Assembly: GCA_947476925.1 (NCBI GenBank) | Contig: CANJSF010000021.1 | Coordinates: forward strand, 1 to 58,210 | Direction: 5' to 3' | Source: Rhodospirillaceae bacterium | GTDB lineage: Bacteria > Pseudomonadota > Alphaproteobacteria > Rhodospirillales > Rhodospirillaceae | DNA: 58,210 nucleotides | Shown here: positions 34,767 to 43,621 of the stretch, one piece after another | Layout: each line of letters opens with the position of its first letter | Position numbering within the stretch: position 1 is the first letter of the stretch | Program-made: the position numbers and the translations under genes | Notes under the pieces: generated by a model | What the model saw: only the letters and a program-made list of their open reading frames with translations | Told to the model about the DNA's origin: nothing | Database searches by the model: none

Positions 34767-36767
34767 TTACCCCGCCACGCGCATGTTGGGTGAGTTGAAG
34801 CTCCCCGACGTGGGCGCCACAAAAATACCATCGCGCACGTAATGTTGCGCGACTTTTTTGATCTCAGCGCCACCTAAATATGGGTTCCCCAACGGATCAT
34901 CGACCCAAATGTTGTTGGGCAGACCGCGCGGGCTGGCCGCGTAATCAGCTGCGTATACGACCGCGTTATCCCAGATCATCAAATTGGTTTGAATATCGGC
35001 GCGTGCTGCTCGCAGGGCCTTCAGGTCAATCGTGCCGGCCAAGGGAACCAGACCTGCCGTGTCGGCCTCGGCTTGCACCGAGCCATCGAAGTTGATGATT
35101 TTGGAATAGCCCCTCGCCCGCGCGCTGGGCGCAGCACGGCCTTCCAGAAAATATTCGCCGCCATGCCCGCAACTTAGTACATAGGCGGTGTTTTCAAAGC
35201 CGCGCATTTGTCGTGCGGCATCCCACCCGCCGCGGTGAGCGCCATGGGGCTCGGAGGTTGGGTGAATCAAAATCTCAGCGCCGCGCATGGCCATCGCGCG
35301 ATGGGTTTCGGGGAAGTTGTTGTCGAAGCAAATCACTGTGGCCAAACGGCCAATGGGCGTGTCGGCCACCGGGAACAAATGTTCATAGCCATAACGCGCC
35401 ACATATTTGTCGTAAACGCTGCCGGGCGTGGTCACAGGTAAAAAGCCCATGGTGTCGCCGCAATGGATTTTGCGGTACCTGTGAATCAACTTTCCCGTGT
35501 CATCGTAAATAAACGCCGTATTAAAAAACCGGTTTGGCCACTCTGGGTCATATTCGAACACGCCACCCGATACATAGCATTTGTAGTCTTGAGCGAAGGC
35601 CGCGATTTGGTCCATCTCGCGGCCCGGAAACGTCACACCAATTTTATCGGCAATGTGGCCCAACTTTGCCCCCAGGGGACTGACGGGACCGGTGAGAAAA
35701 AACTCTGGGAACACCACCAGCTTTAAATCCGACGAGCGAGCGCCATAGCTGCGGACAAGGTCCAACGCATCATCGATATTCTTTTGGCGCTTCGGGATTA
35801 ATTCATCAACGGTTGCCGGCTGATGCACCACATGTTGGCACATCAGCACACCGTAACTATCGACGGACTTGGCATGAGGTTGTTGTGCTGTCGCTGCTAC
35901 GCGCGATTTGGCCTCGTCGATCCATTGTTGACGCGTGTTGGGCGACGGGCGCGGTTGACCTTTCGCGGCATCGTAGCCGGCGGCATACAGGTTCATGCGC
36001 ACGATCGAGACAAAATTCAGCCTTGGCGATAATCGACGACGACGCAAATCTTCAATGTCGATCGTTGCTTTGAGGTAAGAGTCTGCGCCCTGCACAGAAA
36101 TCGGCTCGCCGTAGCTGGGGAACAGCGCAGTGACGTTGGGCAGCGACACAGAAGCGCCATCAATAGTAACGGTGTTGGGTGACGCTAATGCGACAATCGC
36201 CAAGTTTTCATAGGCGCGCGCCTTGCGGGCGATAGTGCGGCTTTGTAGCCCATCATCGCTGCGCTCGCGCGACGGATTGAAAATAATCTCAGCTCCACGC
36301 ACAACGATGGTGCGAACAATGTGCGGAGCGAGGATGTCTTCACCGCACAGGACGCCAATGTTGCCCAACGGCGTGCGCGCAATTGCGAAGTTGGCCGGTT
36401 GAAACGCATCGGACGTGGTGTCACTGAAGCCTTCGATAATGTCGGGCAAGACTTTCGCATTGCGAGCCAATACTTGACCATCGGGCCCGACAACATAGCC
36501 CACAGTTCGCGCCGTCTTTTCCCCGGTCACCTGCACGTACGCCGATGCACCCAGGTACAGTTGATGGGTCTTGGCAAATAAGCCCAAAGCCGTAGTTGCG
36601 ACTGATTCTGTAACAGCCTCATGTTCACCGCCGTCAGCGTGAGGCAGTAATGCCAACGCGGGGCCTTCCTGCGTCATGGTGCGGCGCGCCTGAACAACCG
36701 CAGCAGTTGCGGCTGAGGCTTTGTCATTTAGACTTGTCGCGCTCCAAGGTGTTTGCAGAAGGATCAT
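34767..36767 (-). CDS. Two-domain nitrilase-superfamily protein
   Basis: The 666-residue protein contains two tandem carbon-nitrogen hydrolase domains. The second (about 300-640) has a complete Glu-Lys-Cys triad: Glu355 in LVVFPEFFLTG, Lys433 in HRYRKIHCGD and Cys480 in ATVICFDNNFPETHRAMAM. The first (about 1-270) keeps Lys105 and Cys141 (IGVLCGEDI), but the place of the catalytic Glu reads LALLPHADGG, so it looks inactive. No signal peptide is visible. Likely an amidase or carbamoylase acting on a small amide; the degenerate half may shape the oligomer or active site. Confidence 0.85.
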   Translation of the reverse strand: MILLQTPWSATSLNDKASAATAAVVQARRTMTQEGPALALLPHADGGEHEAVTESVATTALGLFAKTHQLYLGASAYVQVTGEKTARTVGYVVGPDGQVLARNAKVLPDIIEGFSDTTSDAFQPANFAIARTPLGNIGVLCGEDILAPHIVRTIVVRGAEIIFNPSRERSDDGLQSRTIARKARAYENLAIVALASPNTVTIDGASVSLPNVTALFPSYGEPISVQGADSYLKATIDIEDLRRRRLSPRLNFVSIVRMNLYAAGYDAAKGQPRPSPNTRQQWIDEAKSRVAATAQQPHAKSVDSYGVLMCQHVVHQPATVDELIPKRQKNIDDALDLVRSYGARSSDLKLVVFPEFFLTGPVSPLGAKLGHIADKIGVTFPGREMDQIAAFAQDYKCYVSGGVFEYDPEWPNRFFNTAFIYDDTGKLIHRYRKIHCGDTMGFLPVTTPGSVYDKYVARYGYEHLFPVADTPIGRLATVICFDNNFPETHRAMAMRGAEILIHPTSEPHGAHRGGWDAARQMRGFENTAYVLSCGHGGEYFLEGRAAPSARARGYSKIINFDGSVQAEADTAGLVPLAGTIDLKALRAARADIQTNLMIWDNAVVYAADYAASPRGLPNNIWVDDPLGNPYLGGAEIKKVAQHYVRDGIFVAPTSGSFNSPNMRVAG

Positions 36768-36789
36768 GTGTCGCGTTCCTTTGAATTCT

Positions 36790-37890
36790 TTAAGCTTTCA
36801 CTGCGCTCTCGACCTTCATCAGTGCGGCCAGCAGGCTACGCTTTTTATCGAGGTTAATCGCTTCCGTGCGCGCGGCCAGGTGCGTGACTTGCTGCCAGAT
36901 GTCGGCCCACACCGCAGGCGATGCTGAAGACGCAAGTTTCGAACTGGCCGTGCGCTCGCCTGGAATAATCTCGGGCGCGGCTTGAAGCGCATCTTGCGCG
37001 CCCAAAGTTGCCACACGCGCCAGCCACCACGACAGCAGCCCCGTCAGTGTTCGGAAGGCATCGCCCTTGGTGGCTTGGTCGCCCAGCGCATGGAGTTTTG
37101 AGATGCTGAACTTCGGCGCGTCTTGCAGCAGGTCGATGAGATTCCGAAACAGCGAGATACCACCCTCGTCGGCCAACTCTAACGCGCGGCCGATGCTGCC
37201 ATCGGCCAGGATCGCTAACGGGAGAATGTCGGCTGTTTTGATGTCGGGTCGGTAGCGACCAATCAACGTGCTGACTTGGGTCTGCGTCAGGGGCCGCAAG
37301 TCCAAACGGCGACACCGTGAGCGAATGGTCGGCAACAGTCGGTCGGCGTTATGCACCACCAAAAATAGCAGCGCACGATCGGGTGGTTCTTCCAAAATCT
37401 TCAGCACGGCATTGGCGGCATTGTTGTTCATCTCGTCGGCAGCGTCGATGACCAGCGCGCGCCATGCCCCTTCGGCGGGTGTCATGGAGAGAAACCCGCC
37501 GATCTCGCGCACCTCATCAACGCCTATGACGGTCTTGCGTTTGGTTTGCTTGGCGTCCGACCAGGGGCGCTCGATGCTGCGAAAGTCGCTGTGGCCCATG
37601 GCTTGTATGCGCCTGAAGACCGGGTGGCTGGCCGACATCTCAAGCGATTTGGGGGCCGGTGGTCCGCCAAACATATCTGGCGCCGCGGCATCGGCTTGTT
37701 GCGACAGAGCAAAACGCGCCATCCGATAAGCCAACGTGGCTTTTCCAATCCCGCGCGGACCGGCGATTAGCCATGCGTGCGCCAAGCGCCCGCCATCCCA
37801 CGCGCCGAGGTAAGCGCTCTCGGCGGCGTTATGACCGATCAAGTATGGGTTCGCGCGCGGCTCGGGGACTGTGTTCTCCGGCTCAGCCAT
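36790..37890 (-). CDS. holB: DNA polymerase III delta' subunit
   Basis: The 366-residue clamp-loader subunit has an AAA+ core: GPRGIGKATLAYRMARFAL (P-loop), ALVIDAADEMNNNAANAVLK, LKILEEPPDRALLFLVVHNA with the sensor LLPTIRSRCRRLDLRPL. It loads the beta clamp together with DnaX and delta. It overlaps tmk by eight bases, the usual alphaproteobacterial tmk-holB order. The gene normally followed by metG here is followed instead by the nitrilase-like gene. Confidence 0.95.
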   Translation of the reverse strand: MAEPENTVPEPRANPYLIGHNAAESAYLGAWDGGRLAHAWLIAGPRGIGKATLAYRMARFALSQQADAAAPDMFGGPPAPKSLEMSASHPVFRRIQAMGHSDFRSIERPWSDAKQTKRKTVIGVDEVREIGGFLSMTPAEGAWRALVIDAADEMNNNAANAVLKILEEPPDRALLFLVVHNADRLLPTIRSRCRRLDLRPLTQTQVSTLIGRYRPDIKTADILPLAILADGSIGRALELADEGGISLFRNLIDLLQDAPKFSISKLHALGDQATKGDAFRTLTGLLSWWLARVATLGAQDALQAAPEIIPGERTASSKLASSASPAVWADIWQQVTHLAARTEAINLDKKRSLLAALMKVESAVKA

Positions 37891-38527
37891 TCATCACTCC
37901 CAAAACGGTGGCTAAAGCCTGGGCATGAATGGCATCAATGCTTTGGGTAGCGTCGATCACTTTGCAACGGGCGGGCTCGTCTTTGGCGATCGCCAAAAAG
38001 CCCTGGCGCAAGCGTTCATGGAAATCACGGCCCATGCGTTCGTACCGGTCTTCGGCGGCCGACTTGTTCATGTCCGGGCGGCTCAGCGCACGCGCCAACC
38101 CCACCTCGACAGGCAGATCGAAGATGAGTGTGAGATTGGGTTGGAAATCACCCAAGGCCGCGCGATGCACCGCTTTCACGGCGTCTTTGCTAACGCCATG
38201 GCCGTAGCCTTGGTAAGCCATCGTTGAGTCGGCAAATCGGTCTGAGATCACGACCTTGCCGGCAGCCATTGCAGGCCACACCGTTTGAACCATGTGATCG
38301 CGTCGTGCAGCATAGACGAGCAGCATTTCCGTGGTGCCATCCCATCGACCAGGATCGCCTTTCAGAAGCATACTGCGAATCTCTTCGGCGCCAACGGAAC
38401 CGCCCGGTTCGCGGGTGAGAACAACATCGTGATGCTGAGCCTGAAGAGCAGCTGCTAACAGCTTGATCTGAGTCGACTTTCCGCCGCCCTCGCCGCCCTC
38501 AAACGTGATGAAAAGGCCTTTCGCCAA
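37883..38527 (-). CDS. tmk: Thymidylate kinase
   Basis: The 214-residue kinase starts MAKGLFITFEGGEGGGKSTQ (P-loop GGEGGGKST), has the DR(F/Y) motif VVISDRFADSTMAYQGYGHG, and a lid region with NKSAAEDRYERMGRDFHERL. It phosphorylates dTMP for DNA synthesis. Length is normal. The stop overlaps the holB start by a few bases. Confidence 0.96.
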   Translation of the reverse strand: MAKGLFITFEGGEGGGKSTQIKLLAAALQAQHHDVVLTREPGGSVGAEEIRSMLLKGDPGRWDGTTEMLLVYAARRDHMVQTVWPAMAAGKVVISDRFADSTMAYQGYGHGVSKDAVKAVHRAALGDFQPNLTLIFDLPVEVGLARALSRPDMNKSAAEDRYERMGRDFHERLRQGFLAIAKDEPARCKVIDATQSIDAIHAQALATVLGVMNG

Positions 38528-38583
38528 CGCGCGCTCCTGTTGCCCACGTCAGCTTGCGTCGTACACCGGCAAATAGCAACGCG

Positions 38584-39777
38584 CTACTGCGCAGCTGCGG
38601 GGCTGGCGACAGGTTTCTGTGGCCCCACGAAGATGTAACTGGCGGCGGCTTTGAGGCGGCCAATCAGGCCCAACCGGCCAACACCTTCGCCGGCGCTGAT
38701 GGCCACTTGAATTTGCTCCATGCCCTTGGCGTCGATCACCAGTTTGCCGACGTCGGCCCCTTGAGTGATGGGCGCGGGCAATGGCCCGTCGTAAACCGCC
38801 TTAACGCTGATGGTCTGTGCCTGAGCGCGCGGCAGTGTGACAACCAATTCCTTCTTGGTCACCAATGGAATGGTAGCCTTATCGCCCAACCACACTTCGG
38901 CGTCGGTGACTTTTTCACCCGCTGCAAACAGGTTGCGATTGGTGAATTCACGGAAACCCCAATCCATGAGTTTGGAGGTTTCCTCGTCACGCGCCTTGAT
39001 GCTGGCCATGCCGTTGGCTGCCAAAATCAAGCGTCGCCCATTGCGAATAGCCGAGGCCGTTAGGCCATAGCCGGCAGCTTCCGTATGGCCGGTTTTAAGG
39101 CCGTCAGCGCCACTGCCAACTTTGTACAGCAAGGGATTGCGGTTGCCTTGCGTAATGCCGTTGTAGGTGAAATTCGTCTCACTATAGATCGAATAGAATT
39201 CTGGAAAATCCGTAATGATGCGCCGTGCCAGCACCGTCAAATCGCGGACTGTCATGTAGTGTTCGGGATGCGGCAGGCCGGTGGCGTTCATGAAATGGCT
39301 GTTGATCAGGCCAATCTCTTTGGCCTTGGCATTCATTTTTTCGGCAAACGCTTCTTCGCTGCCGGCCAGGTTTTCAGCCAGCACGATGCAGGCATCGTTG
39401 CCCGATTGAATAATCATGCCGCGCAGCAAACTCGAAACTTTGACTTTGTCGTTGGGGTTGAGGAACATCGTTGAGCCGCCCGAGGCCGCGCCACCAATTT
39501 TCCAGGCATTCTCTGAGACGCTCATTTCATCATCAAGCGACAGCCGGCCAGCTTTGACGGCATCAAACACCATGTAGGCGGTCATCAGCTTGCTCATGGA
39601 TGATGGCGGCATCCGTTCGTCAGGCTGCTTGGAATCGAGCACTGCTCCGGTTTGGAAGTCCAGAATAATGTACTCGCGCGCCGCAATGTCGATGGCTTGC
39701 GCATGGGCCAGAGTTGGCACTGCGAACATGATTGCGCCGACAAAAGCGCTCGAAAGATTGCGTGAAAGTGTACTCAT
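38584..39777 (-). CDS. D-alanyl-D-alanine carboxypeptidase (PBP5/6 type)
   Basis: The 397-residue periplasmic enzyme has a signal peptide (cleavage likely after THAHAQ-like LAHAQA). Active-site motifs are complete: Ser60-x-x-Lys63 in PPSSMSKLMTAYMV, Ser124-Gly-Asn in IIQSGNDACIVLAENLAG, and Lys227-Thr-Gly in SGADGLKTGHTEAAGYG. A PBP5 C-domain follows (VPLVTK-type strands), and the end may anchor to the membrane. It trims the terminal D-Ala from peptidoglycan stem peptides. It lies between rlpA and tmk, the usual alphaproteobacterial order. Confidence 0.95.
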   Translation of the reverse strand: MSTLSRNLSSAFVGAIMFAVPTLAHAQAIDIAAREYIILDFQTGAVLDSKQPDERMPPSSMSKLMTAYMVFDAVKAGRLSLDDEMSVSENAWKIGGAASGGSTMFLNPNDKVKVSSLLRGMIIQSGNDACIVLAENLAGSEEAFAEKMNAKAKEIGLINSHFMNATGLPHPEHYMTVRDLTVLARRIITDFPEFYSIYSETNFTYNGITQGNRNPLLYKVGSGADGLKTGHTEAAGYGLTASAIRNGRRLILAANGMASIKARDEETSKLMDWGFREFTNRNLFAAGEKVTDAEVWLGDKATIPLVTKKELVVTLPRAQAQTISVKAVYDGPLPAPITQGADVGKLVIDAKGMEQIQVAISAGEGVGRLGLIGRLKAAASYIFVGPQKPVASPAAAQ

Positions 39778-39845
39778 GACGTCACCTGAATTCCGGCTTG
39801 CGCAAAATCACCGCAGATCGTGTCCTCACTGCGGCGACGTTACGG

Positions 39846-40871
39846 TCAAAACCTGACGATTTGTGCATCCTCGTAGCCATACGACTTGACTTGGCCCAAC
39901 AGACCTTCCGCACCGGTATCATCTTGCAAGGGCCCTAAGCGGACGCGGTAAAGCTGCTTGCCCGAGATGTTCACCGTGACAATAAAGACATTGCCAAACT
40001 CACGGAGTTGCTGCTCGAGCCGGTGGGCGTTGGCGGGGTCGGAAAACGCTCCGGCCTGAATGTAAACACCTGTGCCTGCGGGCAGATCAATCTTGCCCTT
40101 GCCCGGTATCGCACGTTGCGGCCCTGGGTCGGTCAATTTTGCAACTTGGGTCGGCTTGGCCGGCGCCTTTGGCACCGCCGCGGGCTTTTCGACTTTTGCG
40201 ATTTTACCAGCAGTTTTTGGCGATGCCACCTGCGGTGCTGGTGTCGTACCCGCTGGGGGAGCTAGTGCCGACGAGGCAATCGCGAGGCGCGGGGCTGAAT
40301 TGATTTTCGGCATTTCGCCGGGGTTTGCGGCAAGCAACTGATTCTTCAGCGTCATGCTTTCGTCGCGATCAATCTCCACACGCACTTTTGCGGTGCCCTG
40401 ATCTTTGAAACCCAACAACTGGGCGCCTTGACGCGAGATATCGATGATCCGTTTGCTTTTGAACGGCCCACGATCATTGATGCGCAATTTAACCGATCGC
40501 CCATTTTCCAAGTTGGTCACGTTCACGATGCTGGGGAGCGGCAACGTGGGATGAGCGGCGGTCATCGCATTCATGTCATATCGCTCGCCATTGGCCGTGC
40601 GCTTGCCATGGAAGTCCGGACCGTACCAAGAGGCGATGCCCTCCTCGCGGTAGGAGTAGTCCTCGGACGGGTAGTACCAAACACCCTCAACCTGGTAGGG
40701 TTTTCCAACTTTATATTCCCCGGTCTCGGGCAAGCTTGCTTGAGGTGTCGGTTTTGCCGAGGGCGTCGTCGTCGGTGGCGCGCGGCCTGTCGAGCACGCC
40801 GTCAGCGCGCTCCCGAGAAGGAGGACATAAAATAGGCGCGGGCGAACCCACGCAGAACCGGAAGATCGCAT
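39846..40871 (-). CDS. rlpA: Septal ring lytic transglycosylase RlpA
   Basis: The 341-residue outer-membrane lipoprotein has lipobox SALTAC with Cys26. The double-psi beta-barrel domain holds EEGIASWYGPDFHGKRTANG and GERYDMNAMTAAHPTLPLPS, then VKLRINDRGPF, with the conserved catalytic-type Asp. A Pro/Ala-rich linker (about 200-260) leads to a C-terminal SPOR domain (VYIQAGAFSDPANAHRLEQQ) that binds denuded septal peptidoglycan. This is a standard RlpA layout. It is followed by dac and preceded by the MltB-like gene. Confidence 0.94.
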   Translation of the reverse strand: MRSSGSAWVRPRLFYVLLLGSALTACSTGRAPPTTTPSAKPTPQASLPETGEYKVGKPYQVEGVWYYPSEDYSYREEGIASWYGPDFHGKRTANGERYDMNAMTAAHPTLPLPSIVNVTNLENGRSVKLRINDRGPFKSKRIIDISRQGAQLLGFKDQGTAKVRVEIDRDESMTLKNQLLAANPGEMPKINSAPRLAIASSALAPPAGTTPAPQVASPKTAGKIAKVEKPAAVPKAPAKPTQVAKLTDPGPQRAIPGKGKIDLPAGTGVYIQAGAFSDPANAHRLEQQLREFGNVFIVTVNISGKQLYRVRLGPLQDDTGAEGLLGQVKSYGYEDAQIVRF

Positions 40872-40916
40872 GATTTAGTATCAAAAGTTGCCGTAACTAC
40901 AATAGCTTGTAGCCTA

Positions 40917-42248
40917 TTAGCGCGAGTCGCGCAAGGCAACGCCTGGGTTTAGCCCTTTGCAGGGGGCCTCGGCTTCAGCGGCCGTTCTCAAAAGCTGAAC
41001 GGTTTTTTGGTTCGCATAACCATCGGCGGGGAGCCGGCACGCTTGCTGGTATTGCCTCAGCGCTCGCCGCGTCGCACTGCCCAGAGTTCCATCAGGTTCG
41101 GCCTGCAGGTAACCAAACTTCTTCAGGACGCCCTGAATTTGCATCACTTGGGCGCGCGATAAAGGATCATCGCTGATCTTGGAGGCTATGATCGGAGCGC
41201 CCCCGGTAATGCGATCAGAAAGATGACCAATGGCCAAGGCGTAGGAAATCGAACGGTTCCATTTCAAAATGATACGGAAGTTATCGTAAACCAAAAACGC
41301 GGGGCCATTCATGCCCATTGGTAAAATCAAAGCGGCTGCGAGCTCTTGCTTCGGTAAAGGTTTGCCATCGGCCCGGGTGACACCCAGCGACGTCCATACG
41401 CTGAGAGGTTTGAGCGTCTCGGACGCGCCGCTATCTAGGCTGGCGAGAGACAGGTCAAACCCTTTCGGCAGCAGAACCTCCCTGCCCCACCCGCGCTTGG
41501 CATCCCAACCCAGGTTGTGCAGGTAGTTAGCGCCCGAGCCCAACGCATCAGGGGTTTGGGCCCAAACGTCGATCCGGCCATCGCCCGTTTCGTCCACGGC
41601 ATGCTTCAGGAATGTCGACGGCATGAATTGCGTTTGGCCCATGGCGCCGGCCCACGAGCCGACCATTTTGCCAGCAGCGACATGGCCTTTATCAATAATC
41701 GTCAGGGCGTCGAAAAGTTCGGTTCTAAAAAAGCCGCTGCGGCGACCATCGAACGCTAACGTGGCCAAGGCCGTGGGCGTGTTGAAGCCGCCTAGGTTGC
41801 GGCCGTAGTTGGTTTCCAAGCCCCAAAACGCGACCAAGAAGCGGCCCGGAACCCCGTACTTGCTTTCTAGGCGTGCCAAAAGCTCTTTGTTTTCCGCTAA
41901 GCGCGCTGTGCCGTCGCGCACTCGGGCGTCGGATACTGCTGAATCCAAATACCGCCAAAATGTTTGCGTGAATTCCGGTTGCTTGCGATCAAGTTCGACA
42001 ACGCGGGTCACGGGCTGAATTGAATCGAGCGCTGCGACCAGCGTTGCTTCCGAAATCCCTTTGCGCGCGGCCTCAGCGCGGAACTCTTTCAGCCAGCTTT
42101 GGAAAGCTTGGGTGTCGGGCAGTGCCTCGGGGGCACCAACAGCTGGGGGCGCCTGTTGACTAACCTCGGGTCGTGGTGCGGTCGCGCAAGCCGCTAAAAA
42201 GGAGCAAAGGCCAAGGGCTGCAACGCTCGACTTCAATAAATTTGTCAT
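40917..42248 (-). CDS. Lytic murein transglycosylase (MltB-like) with peptidoglycan-binding domain
   Basis: The 443-residue lipoprotein begins at ATG 42248, giving a lipoprotein signal with lipobox FLAAC (Cys21). An SLT_2 catalytic domain follows: VVELDRKQPEFTQTFWRYLD, VAFWGLETNYGRNLGGFNTP (catalytic Glu), and GSWAGAMGQTQFMPSTFLKH. A C-terminal PG_binding_1 domain (VLKKFGYLQAEPDGTLGSATRRALRQ across about 365-410) completes it. It cleaves glycan strands to 1,6-anhydro ends. The open extension of 41 codons upstream is not signal-like and is dropped. Confidence 0.92.
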   Translation of the reverse strand: MTNLLKSSVAALGLCSFLAACATAPRPEVSQQAPPAVGAPEALPDTQAFQSWLKEFRAEAARKGISEATLVAALDSIQPVTRVVELDRKQPEFTQTFWRYLDSAVSDARVRDGTARLAENKELLARLESKYGVPGRFLVAFWGLETNYGRNLGGFNTPTALATLAFDGRRSGFFRTELFDALTIIDKGHVAAGKMVGSWAGAMGQTQFMPSTFLKHAVDETGDGRIDVWAQTPDALGSGANYLHNLGWDAKRGWGREVLLPKGFDLSLASLDSGASETLKPLSVWTSLGVTRADGKPLPKQELAAALILPMGMNGPAFLVYDNFRIILKWNRSISYALAIGHLSDRITGGAPIIASKISDDPLSRAQVMQIQGVLKKFGYLQAEPDGTLGSATRRALRQYQQACRLPADGYANQKTVQLLRTAAEAEAPCKGLNPGVALRDSR

Positions 42249-42427
42249 GTCGTGCTCAAAGTTCAATTTGCCCTCATAACATAACCCTATGATCCGCGCA
42301 GGAAATTCGGCTGTACCGGGCGGAAAAATAGTGTTCTCAGGCGTGACTCTGGGCAGCCCTTTTGGGTACACTCCGCCCAGTGTTGGAGAACTCGCGTTGG
42401 CTTATCGCGAGAGGATGGGGATTTCAG

Positions 42428-43609
42428 ATGCAAGAGCAAACTCAGACCGATCAGGTTCAAACACCGGTCGCGGTGCCCGACGCCCCTGTTTCAGTGCCAT
42501 CGGGGCAAGAAGCTTTTGGATATAGCTCTAACGCGCCGCCGCCGCCCATGCAGGAGTCCGGCTTTTTTGACGGCTGGGTGTTCAACATGTTTGCCGGCAC
42601 CATTGATATTCAAATCAATGCCCCGGTGTTAACGGCAGTTTATTTCGGTGCCGTGTTGCTGCTGGCGATCATTCGCGTCAATACTGACAACCCCATCAAA
42701 ATGCTGGCCTGTGCGGGCATTTATATTTACGCATCGATTCAAGCTTATACCCTATTCCAAACCAGCAAGTTTATCACCGACTACACGACACCGGGCTGGA
42801 TCACGACTGCGAAAACAGTTTGGTTCACGTTCCTGTTCACGACCATTTGGGTGTGGGGTGTGTCGCGCGTTTTACAGAGCGCTGTTGTGTGGCTGCTCTC
42901 GACCGGTATTGGTCCGCTGATGCGGATGATCAACCCGTTGCGCCTGATTGACAAATTTCGCTCGAGCGACGCTGATTTGGAAGCCGCTGAAGCCTCTGAC
43001 AAGGATCCGAAGCGCCAACTGACCGCCATCATGTTTACCGACATCGTCGGCTACTCAAAACAAATGGGTGCCAACGAAGCTGCGATGGTGAAAAAGCTCG
43101 CCATTCACAACGAAATTATGCGCGCGCAAATTGTGCGCAATCGTGGCACCGTCATTAAAACCATCGGCGATGCATTCATGGTCCGCTATCGTTCGGCTGA
43201 AAATGCGGTCCAATGCGCCATGGACTGCCAGAAGGCCATTGGCGATTACAACAAAACTAAAACCCCCGAGGACCAATTTCATATTCGCATTGGCGTGCAC
43301 ATGGGTGAGGTTATTCACACCACCAACGACGTGTTTGGTGAAGGCGTCAACATCGCGGCGCGCATCGAGCCCAAGGCCGACCCCGACGGGATTGCTGTTT
43401 CAGACGTGATTGCCAATGCCTGTCGCAACAAAGTGCCCGCGCACTTCCAAAGCATGGGCCGTTTGCCCATGAAAAATATCGCCAACCCGCCCGAGCTGTT
43501 CAAAGTGTATCCGATTGAGCAACAAGCTGCTGCGAAAGTCGCAAAACCTGGGGCTGCCCCGGCGGCTGCGGCTGGTGGTGCGGCACCTGGCGGCGTGTTT
43601 AAAATTTAA
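42428..43609 (+). CDS. Membrane-anchored class III adenylate/guanylate cyclase
   Basis: From ATG 42428 (ribosome site GAGGATGGGG) the protein has 393 residues: a Gln/Pro-rich start, three membrane segments (about 66-83, 93-110, 130-158) and a class III cyclase domain from about 198. The metal-binding aspartates are present: Asp205 in IMFTDIVGYS and Asp248 in KTIGDAFMVRY. The transition-state Asn/Arg are in VFGEGVNIAARIEP. ATP versus GTP choice cannot be read safely. A low-complexity Ala/Gly tail ends the protein. The gene is followed after 12 bases by an ABC importer. Confidence 0.9.
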   Translation: MQEQTQTDQVQTPVAVPDAPVSVPSGQEAFGYSSNAPPPPMQESGFFDGWVFNMFAGTIDIQINAPVLTAVYFGAVLLLAIIRVNTDNPIKMLACAGIYIYASIQAYTLFQTSKFITDYTTPGWITTAKTVWFTFLFTTIWVWGVSRVLQSAVVWLLSTGIGPLMRMINPLRLIDKFRSSDADLEAAEASDKDPKRQLTAIMFTDIVGYSKQMGANEAAMVKKLAIHNEIMRAQIVRNRGTVIKTIGDAFMVRYRSAENAVQCAMDCQKAIGDYNKTKTPEDQFHIRIGVHMGEVIHTTNDVFGEGVNIAARIEPKADPDGIAVSDVIANACRNKVPAHFQSMGRLPMKNIANPPELFKVYPIEQQAAAKVAKPGAAPAAAAGGAAPGGVFKI

Positions 43610-43621
43610 GTTTATAGCACG

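Noticed and set aside
42249-42427. TPP or FMN riboswitch before the cyclase-ABC operon
   Set aside because: The NMT1-like binding protein made this worth checking, but the gap and the 12 bases between cyclase and binding protein show no conserved riboswitch elements that I can identify.
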